Positions 35,335-49,574 of a stretch of DNA of 64,000 bases are shown here, piece by piece (the stretch's first letter is position 1; every line of letters begins with the position of its first letter). Source of the stretch: Caprimulgus europaeus. Its lineage: Eukaryota > Chordata > Aves > Caprimulgiformes > Caprimulgidae. The notes under the pieces are model-generated. The model searched no databases. It was not told the DNA's origin and worked only from the letters and a program-made list of their open reading frames with translations. Both the position numbers and the translations under genes were made by a program. The stretch spans positions 36,044,515 through 36,108,514 of the forward strand of contig OU015528.1 in assembly GCA_907165065.1 (NCBI GenBank), read 5' to 3'.

Positions 35335-38300
35335 AAAAAATTGTTAGATTCTTATTAAATGTACTCACAAGGAATTGTGAAATGGCAGATTCCAATATAT
35401 TTAGATAACGCCCTTTTTCTTCTGATTGTTACTGGCATAACTTCTGATGCTTGATTTTCCCATGGTGCAAATTTACTCTTTCACTCAATTTCTCTTTTGT
35501 GCAGCGAGATGAAGAATTCATGCAACTGGAGCAAGCTTATTTTCCTGTGTGAGGGTATGGGAATGGCAAATACAAACTGGCTTCTGTTGAATAAAATATA
35601 CCTATACTTATGGTACATATCCAAAAACTTCGTTAGCAGTGATCTGTAAAAATAGATTTTTGACATGAAAGTGTGAAGTAGACCCTGAAATAGATCAAAA
35701 GGAAAGAGTCATATTTGAAAATACACATGAAAAAATTGCAATTGATTCCAATAGTGTTTGTTGAACAACAGCGCATGCAGATTTTGTTTTGCTCTGAAAG
35801 GCTGCTTTTGCCACCACCTGACAGGAAGAATGAGTCATCAGTTAAACAAAATGACCCATTAAGCAACTGTTGTTGTGAAACAGAAATGTCTCTTGCTCAT
35901 TAACTTTTAATAAAGTATGCTGAACAAAAGACTTACATTTAAAAAAGTTATTTAGAAGACTGAATAATAACAACCTAGGATCTACAATTCTGTCTCTATG
36001 ATTCTCTTCCCACCCCTCCCCCTAGCCAAAAAAACCTCAACTATTAGTCATGATTCAATTTGGTTTCTCATTAACCTCATTTTTTTCACAAGACTTTCAA
36101 AAGTATTTGTGTGGGTAGTTCATATCTTAATTTACTAGGCAAGTTCAAGTCTCTTTACTACCACTAAACATGTATATTGTTTTGGAACCTTGGGTAGTTT
36201 ACTCAAAAGACATCACCTTTCCTTCCTTTAATTACAATTTAAAAAAAAAATAGATAATGGAAGCACTGAGGTGTTACCTAACATACAGGTCACCACCATG
36301 GCAAAAAATAGAACAACTCAGACAGCCTGGTTCTCCTTGTTCTCAGCCATTGCCATTTCTATCTAAGCCTCATCTTAGAAATATATTAATATGTAACTAC
36401 TATTTCTCGGCATTGAACAGGGAAACACAAGGCATGTCTTGACACTGCCTGTGACGTGCCTTTACAGGTAAGGTGGAAAGCCAGCAAGATAGCAGCAGGA
36501 TTATAACCGGGAAGCTTCACTAATGGGTTACTGGCACAGTATGAAGACTACATTAGATATGCACTGCTGACATGACAAGATACTCTCCCAAGAGGGACCA
36601 TGAATTGAAAGAAAAGAAGCATTGCCAGCCTGAAATCTAAGCTGCCCAGTCAAATGTCCTGGTACGTCTGCCATCAGCTTTCTGCAAGGTTTTGTGAAAT
36701 TAGCTAACATTTATCATTTATAATAAGCCTTTAAACAAATTCCATACATGGAATGAAACAAAAGGATATTCCAAGTCATTGTGCCCTCTTCAGCCTTGGC
36801 CATGGCCATTTGGCAGTCGCTGTTGTCCATCAGGACTATAGTCGTCTACGACGAGGATATAGCTGCTATGCACCATCCCAGCCCCTTTCCTACATGGCTT
36901 TCTTCAAAGGGGGCCCACATGACCCGAATGATGTAACGAAGCTGAATTAAATAGGCACAGTACAGACAACACATTCAGGAATAAAACCAATGCCAAAGCA
37001 CCTCTTTTCCCTAGCTCTATATCCATGTCAGGAAACTACTAAAGACTTGCATAGATTTAGCCCTTCAAAAAGATCACCCCATACTCCAAAGGATGTGAGG
37101 GCGATCAGTTGAAGTACCTCTTAAACTCTTTTCATTATTCATTGCATGGCTAGGAAAACATTTTGACTGGTGTAATTCTATATACCCACCAGGCTGGTGC
37201 CAGAGATTCCATTAAATGGGTGCAAGGACTACCTGAGCTGCCTGTATGGGGAGAGCCGCAGCCCTGTATTAACCCTTATCGATCTACACACAAGAGAGAG
37301 CAGATAAAACTATGCACACATGAGCCCTAGTCTGTCAGTCTGTCTGCCTAGGGTAGGCTAAAACTTTAATTTACAGTAATTGGTCTGAAGACACTTGGGA
37401 AATAAAGCCAAAGATGCTAGTTTGAGGAGAAGATTTCTGCTACTCTTTGAATATTAGACAAGGAGCTCTCTCTGAGTCCCTTGTCCTGGATTTAGAAGGA
37501 AAAAAAAGTGAGTTTGCTGTGGTAGTATAAAGAGTCTGGAATTGGGCACACTAGAATGAATAAAGGCTAGCTTTTTCTATACATTTAACTCTCAGCCAGC
37601 TGAAGCAGTTTCCTCCCCAGCTTCAACATTGGCTCTGGCCAACTATCTCAGGCCCAGCCAGCTCCATCACTCCGACTCATACCGACTGTCCCAGAAAGCC
37701 TTTCATGTTTCCCTCGGTGCTCATCACCTTCTCCACATCCTTGGTTGAAATAAAAATCAGGAATGAGACAACATGCTGATTTATGTAGTCACTGATTAAC
37801 TAGATTCACCCTAGATGGGCTGTGGACTTGCAAGTTTCCAGCAGATATTCCTGTAATCCCATTTACTGGTTCTATACTATTCCCCTTGGTCACATAATAC
37901 GACTTTTCAGTGTTTTTCATTTGTTGTAAAAAACTTTAATGAACACAATGTAAGGAATAATTCATCACAGGAAACAGAATGGAGTAGATGACCTAAACAA
38001 TTTCCAGTTCCTACTGGTTCTTTGTTATACTAAATATGCTCATAATTAGAGGACAATGAACAATTATTCTCATGTAAAAACATCCATGTTATGTGTTAGA
38101 ATAGTAAAAATAATTTGGTAAAAAGTCATGCCCCAAAATTAAAAATTATATTTTACAAAAACTGTGCATCAGCCAGGCTTGGCAAACAGCTCTCCATGTG
38201 GGAAGCTGTGCTGGAGTATGCCCTGGCCCCAGCACATTGCATTTCTCGGGGCATTTACTGTATGATTTCCTGAAATATGAAACAAAATACTGTTGTTGAT

Positions 38301-41300
38301 TTTTTTTTTTCTTGCTTACTGAACTCAAATTAAATCCACAAAAAGTGCAGCTTCCAATATTCACAGGACTGTAGGTTCTCTCCTTCCCCTTTTCCAGTCT
38401 GGGCTTTGTTTGGCTGTAAATTTTAAAAATCTCTTCCTGGGAAATCATGCTGACAATAAAAAGAGAAGGAGAGAAGCAAGTAAGCCAATTATTTGTCTTT
38501 TCTAAAAGAAAACTGAAGTGGAACAAATAACATTTTAACTTTAGATTTGATAGATGTCCTCATGACTTAGTATTGTGAAACAAACCCCATTATTTTTAGC
38601 ATTAACTCTGTCTTAATTTCCCAGCAGGAAGGTGTAGGCAACTGTTTCTATTTCACATATTTACCAGAGATCTGTAAATTGCCCCAGAGAAAGGAGGTCC
38701 AGTTCAAGTGATGGTAACATACTGGTCATCACTGGGTGCCCCAACTCCAAGATGGAGATGGAACAAACAAAAACAAGCCCATTGCCCCCTGTGCTGCTGG
38801 GTTTGTGCGTGAACTACTTTAGCTGAACTCTGTGAGGATTTTGGTTTAGAGGGTCATAATGAAGACGACTTGTGCCTGGAGACACTAAAAGTTTTCCCTT
38901 CCACCATTTTCATCCTTTGTAGCTCATGAGTATAAGAGTTTTCAGCAGGCTGATTAGAGTGGGGTACATGGAAAGCTTGGCCTCGCCAACTTCCCAAGGT
39001 ATAGCTAGGATGAAAGCAGGATTTCCTTCTTCCCATCAGCAATGATTCTTGAGCAAGGCATGGGAAAGGGTTTAACATTACAGCATGAATTTTGTTCAGA
39101 CACCCCGACAGGGTTTCTGGATATCTCTCAGAGGGAGCTGACAGAAGTTGGCTACATGGGATACCTGAGGTTGAACAGTTCACTGCGGCCCCATGGCAAG
39201 TGCCCTGACGAGGTGTCTGCAATGCACTTGCACGCATTCTCTCCAGCCCAAGATGACCAAAAACCCCAATGAGAACAAATGCAGGCTGTCCAATGCATAT
39301 ATAAAACACTCTGTTAGTGTTTGAGTGGCCTCTGAGGAGCCTTGGGAGCTGTGTGGTTTGGCGTCCTTGCCCGAGACCACAGCACCTTTGCTGTCAGGCA
39401 AAGTTGCCTTGATCTGAGGTCTGGCCCTGGCCATGCTGCTCATCTTGGTCTGGGCTTCCTGGAGACGAAAATGGCAGTGGCTGCCAATCATGACTTCGCT
39501 GGCACAGCTCCATGGGGTGGCAGGGCCAGGTATATGTGAGAGTTTGACTCCTCATCCTTTTTTCATACATTTCTTAGTATTTTGGCACTATTTTCTACCA
39601 ATCTGTTGTCCTATGGAGAATGTGAGCTGGCTGTTACCTGTCTGAACAGATACTTCATTGGAAACTGCTTAGATTTATTCCATGTTAACAATGGGTGTGT
39701 CAGATACAACTCCACCAGCAAAATGGATTTGCTAAGCATGATCATACATTTACTCGGTACCATCTTCTTCTAGTAAGGCTGTGGCAGGGAAGTGGAAATG
39801 GCAATTGGGGAGCAGTGTGCCCTTTTTCATGGACAGCACAAGCCTGTTGCTGCCTCTCAGTCCCAATTTAATTCAAAAACCTTCTTAAATTATTTTATTA
39901 AAAACTGGCATAACAATACATACACCAGGTAGAGAGAGTGCTGAAGTAATTTTGTCAATAAATGAGTCAAAGTTGCCAATATTTCAATCAGACTTTATTG
40001 AGAAAGATAAAATTAAGCAGACTAAAAGTTTATAAATCTTCCTTTTTATATGTCATGGGCTATCTTTAAAAAGATTGACATTATGTGTCATTAATTTCCA
40101 TAGATGAGATGAAATATTGATCCATCTGAAATGAAAGAAAAAAAAAAAGAGTAAAAAATGAGTCAGTGTCAGTGAAGATTTGGGGAATGCTTCATGGCTG
40201 GTTTAGCTTCTCATGCGACCACCAGCACTGGTACTGTTCCCCTGGAAAGGAACCTGGATTCAGTCTGGGACACGAACCCAGAGCCCCCAAGCCAAGCTGC
40301 CAGCATCCCAGGATCTGAACCATACAAACACTCATAAGAACCTGGGAACAATGTTTATTGTATGCTGCTCTGCCGTACCTACCTTTCATACTTAGTAATT
40401 TGAAAGCAGTGGGAGTTCCACAAGAAGGGTGTCTGAGAGCAAATTTTGGTCCCTGGGCTGTTTATTTTTTGAGCTAAAAAGACTAAAGTGGTTGCAGTAG
40501 TATAGTATACACATCATTTGTCAAATTTAGATTAAAGCAGCTTTAGTTATATGAGAACAGAAAACGTCTGAACTTTGCAAACTCCTATGTTTCCTCCAGG
40601 GATGCTATACATTTGTCAAAGAGCAACTTCATAAGACACACTTCCAGCTGCCACCCACTCCTAAAAATATTGCAGCCTCCTTCCTTTCTTCCTAAAAATG
40701 ACAGAATGAGCCTTTTTTCAGCCCAGCCATCCTCCCTGCTGTGCAGAGCAGGGGAAAGCACTGTGCCATACCAGTCCCTCAGCTTGGGGACAGGGTGAGT
40801 TCCTACCAGGGGACCTCTCTTCTGTCCTGGCCCAGAGAGTGAGAGGAGCAAGCTCACAAGTAGGAGATGATAAAAGAAGCAGGCACCTCTCACTTTCTTT
40901 TTTTTTTATCTTTTTTTTTCTTCACTTTACAGCATCCTGTGAGCACTAAACGTGCCTAAATATTTGCAGGGCTAGCTAAAGTTTTTGTCCATGTTTATGT
41001 TTGCCTAAAAATTAGGGGCTTTGCCAAGATACAGATCTAATCAACAGCAATCACTGTCTGTGGGAATTTGGATTTTTTTTTTTGCATGTTAAAAAAAATT
41101 AACAATTAAAAATAAATAGTTTTCCTTGAACTGTTAACATTTCAATTGAGTCCTCAGTCATTATTGCATGGGCCAACCACTTAATCTGGATTATATCTCC
41201 AAATTACATAACTGAGGATTCCTTCAGTATACCAGAAGATGTGATGTTCCATGGAAGATGTAATTCATGTACAGACTTTATGCAAAAAATAGCAACATAA

Positions 41301-41735
41301 TCATCTACCAACCCCTTTAGTATTGCCTCAGAAAAAGAAAGAAAACCAGTACCAGAACTGGGGAAAACTGCTGTAAGTTCAAATGGTTGTTTTTAATGCT
41401 TTTAATATGAAATTCCTCTGCAGTTGTTCTTAAATATATATACTCAAATTAGGAAAGTAAGCAAAAGAACATGATGCAGCCACAGAATTATAATAAATTA
41501 AATGATTGAAAAAAAAACCAAAAAACCCAACTGATTTTGCTGATTTTTCTGGAAGTGTTTAAAGCCAAAACCTACAAAATCTAAAGGACCTTTTTCCTCC
41601 TGAAGTGTGGACAAAACAGGAGTGAAGATGAAAATGCCAATAAACTTGCTGGGATTTTGGTGCTAGTTCGTCCTGCCAGAAGCAGAAACATTTCTATACT
41701 TTCAGTATTTGATTTTATTTTTTATTTTATTTTAG

Positions 41736-42085
41736 GAAACAACTGTAACTCAGGTGATTTCTATGTCAGATTGTACTTCACGTCATTTCTGTATGAGGTG
41801 TATTTTTTTCGTTGGATACTTCAGGAAAACATTAGAAGGAGCCTGAAAATTGATTGTGTGAACTGTGGCAAGGATGCAGCCTTACTGAAAGATCATGAGC
41901 ACTTTCTTTGCCAGTAACTATTAACATTTGTAAATCAGCATTTTAAAGAGCTTGAGTTGAATGGTAATGACTCTAAATGGCTTTTTAAAGATGGTGACAA
42001 AAATAATTTAAGTATTTTTCCCTAAGCTAATACTACTTTCTGTCTTTAATACAGGAGTCATAATAAATATGGCCAGACCTTCAGA
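41736..42085 (+). other. Candidate terminal exon
   Basis: A long T-rich tract ends in TTTTAG at 41,735, a plausible acceptor. The following frame encodes GNNCNSGDFYVRLYFTSFLY and continues to IDCVNCGKDAALLKDHEHFL, ending in a stop at 41,917. AATAAA occurs at 42,062-42,067, about 150 bases further on, so the arrangement fits a last exon with a polyadenylation signal. No family is recognised, and AATAAA is common in A+T-rich sequence. Confidence 0.13.
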
Positions 42086-43546
42086 GATGGAGTCTGAGAG
42101 CTTGTCCATTTTTTCTAAGTGTTTCTATTGTTCTAACAAATTTATTGTAACAGCCCTCACCTCCCTTGGTTACATACCTTCTGATATGACCGTGCTAACA
42201 TAATAAGCACTAACAACAGAAATAAAATTAAGAGCTACAAAACTTTCTTACAAGAAAAACAGCAAATGAAATAGTAGGTAGTGTCAATATACATGCATGG
42301 GAAAAATGTCTTAAACCCTGTTACTTTGAAATGGCAAGATTTCCAGTCATTTTTTAACATTCTGACCAGCATGGGAAATGTAGAGAAGTCCTATTCTGCA
42401 GCATTGATTTACCTCCTGTGTTTGCCATAGCAATGCCAGTGTCTCTGGGAGCATGCTGGTACTTACCTCCATCCTTCAGGAAGCTGCTGCTCTGCTTCTG
42501 GCTTGGAAGACCTTGAAAAATAAAATGGGAGAGCAAACAAATGTGCTCAAGTGACTCAAGCAATTAAGTCGCTGCTTGCTGTCTGTGTTTTCCAGAATGC
42601 AAAGGGAAGATTGACAGCCTGTGCTGACATTCAAACTTCATGTCATTGCTGCCAGTTACCAGCAGTATCCTGCTGAATACACCTTGCTCTGTTAAACTTA
42701 GCACACTGAAAGTAACATCAGCTAACAAGCTGGGGCTTAAATGCACCCTTTTACTTTGGGAGAGTAACTAATTAATATTTGAGGACAGAGAGGTTTGATT
42801 TTTAAGTAATTATTACAGCCTAGTTCTGCCTGAACAGAAGGAGGTGAGAAGTCCTGAGCACCTGAAGCACAGAAAAGCAAGGTTTTTCTGCACTGGTGTT
42901 GTGCCTAAGACTGCAGAGTCTGGTTGCCAGCCCAGGGTAGATATTCAAGGGCTCCAGAAGGCAGCAGGACAGCTGCTCCTGTCTGCTTCATGACTGACTT
43001 TCCTGTTCCTGCATGTTATTTACATTTTCATTACTTGCTATTTCCTCTTTTTTCCTTCCTCTTTGCTCCTTGCTGTGAATCAATATTCTGCTAAAAGCTA
43101 AATATCAACTGAATTGATGAAGACAGGTTATATATATATCTTCTCAGGACTTTAATTCCACAAGAAGAAATGTGGGAGACTTGGGCAGATCAAGCAATGT
43201 TTCGGACCTGAAGCCCCATGCATGTGAGTGACTGCTTCGATGGCAGATGCATTGACAGCTTTCATTTGCATATGGATGGAAAGTGGATTACCTTTTTGGA
43301 GACACTACTACTTTACTCAGATTTAATACACCACAACTGTCTCGAGGCATGGAGCACATCTGGGCAGTGCCTCCATCCTGTAACTATCACCATGCCCATG
43401 TGTGGTTTTTACTCAGAAGTTAAAGTTTCTTCTTTTAATTAGCTGCACCCATCAGGACCTAAGTTGAAGGATCTGTTCTTTTCTGCTATAATAATTTCTT
43501 GCTGGAGGAACAGAGGAACCCGAGTCCCTCTCCTGTCATTTAAGGA

Positions 43547-43672
43547 CACAGAATCACAGAATCACAGAATATTAGGGATTGGAAGGGACCTTGAAAGATC
43601 ATCTAGTCCAATCCCCCTGCTGGAGCAGGAACACCTAGATGAGTTCACACAGGAAGGCATCCAGGCGGGTCT
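43547..43672 (-). mobile_element. CR1 LINE 3' end fragment
   Basis: On the plus strand this begins with three perfect CACAGAAT octamers (43,547-43,570). Then comes GGGATTGGAAGGGACCTTGA and the CTAGTCCAATCCCCCTGCTG motif, the reverse complement of the CR1 3' UTR terminus. Similarity ends at GGCGGGTCT. The copy is about 126 bp and heavily 5'-truncated. It is nearly the same segment as the start of the fragment at 53,174. Confidence 0.95.
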
Positions 43673-45016
43673 ATTGACTTAAAAAATACATGCTTGCAGC
43701 TCATTTCCACTTCTGCTATGAAGGGAAACAGGGAGAAGATGTTTTTCCTATAACCTGACCAAAGAAGCAGAAGGATCTCCTCTGTCCTCTTCCCATGCAG
43801 GAGAGCTGAGCCTAACGTGCACTTTGATTAGTACTCACTCCCAATATAATTGACTCGTGTACGTGCTGGTAAGTGATTGGGAAATAGATAACCCATGACA
43901 TACGCAGCTGGAGGAATGATTGCTCTTTGCTATCTGGGTGTGTATGTACATACTTTCTGATGGCTTTTCTAATCCTCTGCCCTTGGAGTAAGGGAAAACA
44001 TGGACTTGGCTCTGCTGCAGGTTTCCATCTTGCGCACATGGAGTCAAATAAGAGAAACCTCTCCTCCAAGACTCCTCCATGCGATGCTACGCCATATGTC
44101 ATTGACACTTTCCCATTTTCTAAGACCCTCATTCCACCTGTCAACACATGCAGCCTCTCTAGGCAAATCATTCCCCAGTCCTTTGGTGGTCTTACAGAGC
44201 TCAGAGCCAAATTGCTGTTGTTATTCGAGAGTACACTGGGGTTTTACAAGCCTGCGTTCCCTAAGGAGGCATAAATGAATTTATAGACTTCCATACAGAT
44301 AGGCTGTCATTTCTCTGTCAATCAGGCATGGAGAGAACCAAGGAGTCACTTTTTTTTTAGGTAGTAACTTTGGAAAACTATTGCATCTTCTCACCTGGAA
44401 GGAAAATCTGGTACCTTCTGCTCTGTTTTTCATATCCTCATGAACTTTTAATTTACATCAGGAAGTAGCAGACTACAGAGAGAGCAATTAAGTGTTCAGA
44501 AAAATGAAAACCATAAGTCTAGACTGCAAACTCTTGGATCTGGAAATCAAATGCATGCATGGATGACTCATTCTTATTTTCCTGAAAGAAAACTGTATGC
44601 TTCTCTTTAACTAAGTTTTGCTCATAAAACCCTTTCCACTGTTCCAGCACAGACTATTCAAAAGATCTTGAAATGTGTCATGTATTGGCGCTGTATCCTG
44701 AGCAATAAAATATGCACAAATTCATAAGCACCATCTCCTCAAACAATTTCTGTCCCAATCTCTCTCAGAAATCAATGAAAAACCTAGAAAAGGCAAATAA
44801 AATAAGACATAATGAGTCCCAAAGAAAGAAATATCCTTGTCCTTTGGCCCTCTGTATCTTCTTGCCCTAGCCTAAAATCAGCTGGTGAGGTGTTTATGTT
44901 TGGATAGGCTATAGGTATAGGTAGATATATGAAATGGCTTGCACCTCAAATCAACAATCAAAATAACTTTTTGATTTATGAAAGAACCTCTGAACAATTT
45001 TTCAGATACACAAGGC

Positions 45017-45045
45017 TTTTTTGTTTGTTTGTTTGTTTGTTTTTT
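45017..45045. repeat. (TTTG)n microsatellite
   Basis: About seven TTTG-type units in a row, flanked by T runs. It may be the fossil tail of a retroposed sequence, but no body is recognisable. Confidence 0.9.
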
Positions 45046-45462
45046 CAATCATACTGACATGGTTTAGAGTGTCTGGACAGCAATGGGAATATTTCATTAT
45101 GTCCCTTTTCAAGAACCATAAATTGCATAGCCTGTCTGCGAAGTATAAGATGCAAGTACTGTGAATTTATTGTCCATTTTCTGGCTCTGGCACCCATCTG
45201 TCATGTGAGCATGGGTAAGTCCCTTCACTTTGTGCCTCTCCTTGTCTCCTGTATCACCCATTTGGATAGCAAGCTTTTCAAGGCAGTGTTTTCTGCTTAC
45301 AACATGTCCACTCCAGATCCCCCATGCTAGATGGAGGTAAATGGACATAACATAAATTATGTAAACAAATAGCACATCACAATAATACATTTAACTGTTA
45401 TTTCATCCTGCTCCAAACAACCTCATAGCTTGGATTGCAGATATTAATTTTTCACTAGTGAT

Positions 45463-45477
45463 AAAAAAAAAAAAAAA
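45463..45477. repeat. Poly-A tract
   Basis: A run of about 14-15 A residues. No retroposed gene body or target duplication was recognised upstream. Confidence 0.9.
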
Positions 45478-48400
45478 TCCAGAGACATATACCTATATAA
45501 GCAATTTACTTCCACCATTAGAGAAAGTTACTTTCTTGCTGTAGGTTTTCATCCTTTCTTGCCTACCATGCTTACATCTGCTGTTCTGAAAGGCCTCTGC
45601 CCCTGCTCTTGTGTCTTTTTCACAATCAGTCACACTTGATGCTACTGCAGGCTTCTTGGTTGTCAGTCAAATTATACCACCACATATATCACAAGTTCTT
45701 TCTTCCATAGCTGATTTCAATAATAAAACTTGTTTGCCTCCTGACCTTGATGCTTCTTCCATTATGTTGGGAAGGAAATGAGCTGATGTGCAGTCTCTGT
45801 TAAGGCACAAATTGTAACTAGTAACTTATCCATAGGTAATGCCTTAAATAATATAATTCAGTAGCAGGGAAGCCTTTTATTACCCGAACAGAGGCCATGA
45901 TTTAGGCTCTATGTTGAATAAAGAAGAAGAACAAAGTATGTATCACTATAACAGTGATCAACATATGATAGTCTTCATTGCTGGATAAGACTGGTGCATA
46001 TTGAACTGGCTAGCCTTCAAGAAGCTCCAGTTTCAGCTGCAAACCTGTGGGAAACAACATCAACAGGGCAGTGATCAGGCTTATTCCTACTTAGCTTGTT
46101 CAAAATGTTCTTATTAACTGAAGACAGAAATGGATGAATCTTGCTATGACAGGTAAATGGGCATCCAAAACTAACAAGTTGTCCAAAAAATTGGGACTGA
46201 GACTTATTTTAACAATCTTAAGATTTATGCTTTTGAAAGAAGGGGAAAATGCATGCTTTCCTCTTCCCAGAAGTGACTGCTCTGTTTTGTCTGGATTTAC
46301 CCTAATGTGATTATTTTTTCATTTTGATATTGCTTTTAGCAGGGGGCTGGAAAGGCAGCACTGTTCTCCATGGGATGCAGAGAAGACAGAAACTGAAGGC
46401 CACTGTTCTGTTCAGTGCTTTGAGACAAAGCAAGTCTTACTGCTGCTGTTGCCACTGCTTGAAGGGACAGATGGTTTGGAGCCATGCCTGCAGGAAGCTA
46501 CTAAAGCAGTTTAGGCCTCTTCAGCCACTCACTCAGCAGGCACATGAGTTTACCTTAAGGCACATGTGGGACTTGAACGCACATCTAGAGGTAGAAAAGC
46601 TTCCCCAGAACAACTTTCTACCTTTAGTCTCAGGGGAAGAGCTTGAGCCATAACATTTCTGCTTAGTTCTACGGAGATTCTTGGAGAGTAATAATTATAA
46701 CGAACACTACCAAATGGGTATTTTCCCTCTCCCTTCTTTGATGTAGGACAAGCAGTGAGAGGGTGGCAATTGCTCTTTCTTTGGAGTGATGCTAACATCT
46801 TCCTCCGATATTTACAGTTTATTACAATTTCTATCTTATTTTTACTGGTCTATCAGTTTGAGGTGATGCCTGGAAATGAATAACCATTTTCCTGCTTTGC
46901 ATTACCACTGCATCCTCAACTTTAAGAGGATTCTCTCCCTTTCATGTTTAGATCTGGTATTACATTTTCTGCTTTATCCATCCTTAAGAGACCAGAAGTC
47001 TTTTCCCCTTGCTTTTTAATTTGCTTAGAAAAAGCACATTAATTAAACAATTACATTTGGTTAGTTGAAGGTTATGCATGTTATTTACTTAGCTGGAGCT
47101 TTATCTGTCTGTCAGAATAACTCACTGGAGAGATCACAATTTGATAACAACACTGGTCAACCAATGTGAACTTCAACAGGACCACCTGTGGTAGACCTTA
47201 TGAGCCAGCCTGTAGCTCTTATCCCTGCCTTTTCTGGCACGATTTTATATGCTATGACACCTCAGGCACACAGTATGTAGCTTCTGTCAAGACTTCAACA
47301 GACCAGCAGTGTGATTCAGAAAATGCTGATGAACAGAAGATATGACTCAGAGATGCCCATGTTACCTCTTCTTCTAAGGTTGCCAGGGTTGTAAACAAGG
47401 GAGGACTGTAAAGACCGATCAATTAATGGAACATTGAAAAGGTCAAGATATTGTAATATGCTGTGTTCCATTGAATACACGGGATACTAAAATTTGGACG
47501 TTTCATTCCTAGGAAAATAATTGCAGTAGCACAAATACAGAAGCACAGACTACCACCCAAATGGCAATTACACAAACAAATGGATCTACTCCAATCATAC
47601 CATAAGAGACAGATTCTTGTGTTGTATTAAGGTTTAGTTGTTTTGCTCTAGCAGAAGAACTTAACCTGGTAACAGTTTGGGATGGAACTCCTCCTTTCTT
47701 TCTCATAAATGAAATGATGAGGAAACATTAATGGTCAGATCAACTTCTGCTAACTTTTAACTTCAGCAGTTGATGTGACAATGTCAGAAGCCTCTGTTGG
47801 GATCTCTTTATGTCTTATTTTGTTTCTCTCCTTTCTGATCCTTAGTTTGTACTTTACATTTCATTTGTTTTACTGGGGTGATGAATTCTGCCATTGACTA
47901 TTGGCTTTACACTGACAAGTCTTCTTCATTAATTTGGTACACAGACTCCCAGAAATTTAGCTAGGAGCCATTTTGATATAAGAGAAAGACCAGGTTTCCT
48001 GTCTGTGTGCTCCTATACCCCCTACAGGCTTTTGAGAAAAAAATCCTTCCTCCCAGGCTGTGATTTCTAAATCTCTGATCATCGTCGTATCGCTAAGTGA
48101 CTCTAACTGATGCACATTGGTTTTTAAATCTATACCCAAATCTGGACCCACTGTTACAGCTGAGGTTGCAGCAGAAACACTTATATGTATCTTACAGAAA
48201 ATACTCTTTTCTGTACACCTCTCAGTGTTTGCTCATAGTAAACACTAAAGATTACAAACTTCTCTATCCAGCAGAACTCGACCATTTAGAAAGGAAATAA
48301 ATTTGCCAGCTATTCTAGAGAGGGAATCCAGACATACCTGCAGGAGAAATGAGGAAGGCAATGTCTGCTATTTGTCTTCAGTTACAGAAAGAAATAAGCC

Positions 48401-49559
48401 CTGCCCCAAATTAAAGGAGAAACTGCTGTCCTCTTTCATTGTAACTACTAATAAACACAGTTGAAAGAGGCAGGTGAAGTGAGAAGAAGCCTTTGATCCT
48501 TGATAAGCTGAGAAATTTGAAACAGCAAGGGCTTAAAATAATGCAGGGTCACACTTTTGACAAATTGTCCACTTTCCAAATTTAATGCTGTCTTAATGAT
48601 TGATGATACGTCCATCTATACCAAAAGGGATGTCCTCCAGGTATAGCCTGCTAGAAGTCACTCCTGGAAAGCATTTATTCTTCACCAGTACCCTAAACCT
48701 TGTCAGCTGCCATACAAGTAATCCTTAGTGTCTCTTGCTACCATCACTATTTCAATTCCTGTCTCACTGTTTGGGTGGCAGAAACCTCACACCAAATGCC
48801 CAAGATCTGGATCAAAGCCCATATCTTCTTGTTTATTCATGTTTCATCAATACATGATTCATGTTTATTTGCTGTGGATTACCACCACTGACTGTAGGTA
48901 GCTTTGCCTCTATCAAGGACTGGGCTTTTGGAACAGGGTAAAGAACTTATAACTTGAGTGAGTGCCAGAAATGCCACAAGACAAATGCTTGTTGGAATTA
49001 CAGGGCAATCCATAATCCTCTTCTAATTGCAGTTACATGTCAAAAGATGTTAAAATATCTAAAAAGATGATCTTACATATCGTAAAGGTAGTAGACTTGT
49101 AAGGTGCTCATAAACTTTTGCCAGAATATTAGAGTTAAAAATACAGAAGATCAAAAGAGATCCAAGTCACCTAGGAACTGAAGCACTGAAGGATTAATAA
49201 AGGAAGTAAAACCATGTCCACATCTCCCCAAGATGTTTTCTGGTATCCATGGCAGACTGGTGAATTTGATAGAAGCATATTTATGTCTGCCAGGCAGATC
49301 CAGTTATAGCAAAAAATTCTGTTTGCCCATGAAAACTGTTTTCGGTAAGAAGCTATAGAAGCTAATTTCTAATGTATATGAGCTCTTCTGTATACATTAT
49401 AAAAATCACTCTTCAGGGTACTTCTGCTTTATGTTACAGGAAGCTTATCTTTTATAATTTTTTCTTATTGCTATATTTGTGATATAACTGTTTTGCAGTG
49501 TTATTTAAAATTAAATAATTTGGTTTGCCTCTGTTTTATGTTTAAATGTTTCGAGGTTG

Positions 49560-49574
49560 TTTTTTTTTTTTTTT
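49560..49574. repeat. Poly-T tract
   Basis: A run of about 15 T residues with no recognisable retroposed sequence on either side. Confidence 0.9.

Larger units (their letters stand above)
29147..43546. other. Non-coding, repeat-poor stretch
   Basis: These 14.4 kb hold no recognised gene and no recognised interspersed repeat. Landmarks are an A+T palindrome at 35,291-35,334, a CpG-retaining patch at 36,800-36,930, T runs near 38,301 and 40,898-40,920, and a possible terminal exon at 41,736-42,085. The longest open frame (166 codons, 33,554-34,054) has no recognisable domain and is treated as chance. Confidence 0.55.

Noticed and set aside
35985..36010. CR1-like ending (CTATGATTCTC)
   Set aside because: Only about ten bases match and the rest of the CR1 terminus is absent; chance similarity.
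46324..46653. A 109-codon frame after a TTTTAG acceptor-like site
   Set aside because: There is no donor or polyadenylation signal in a sensible place and no recognisable motif. It is weaker than the candidate exons that were listed.
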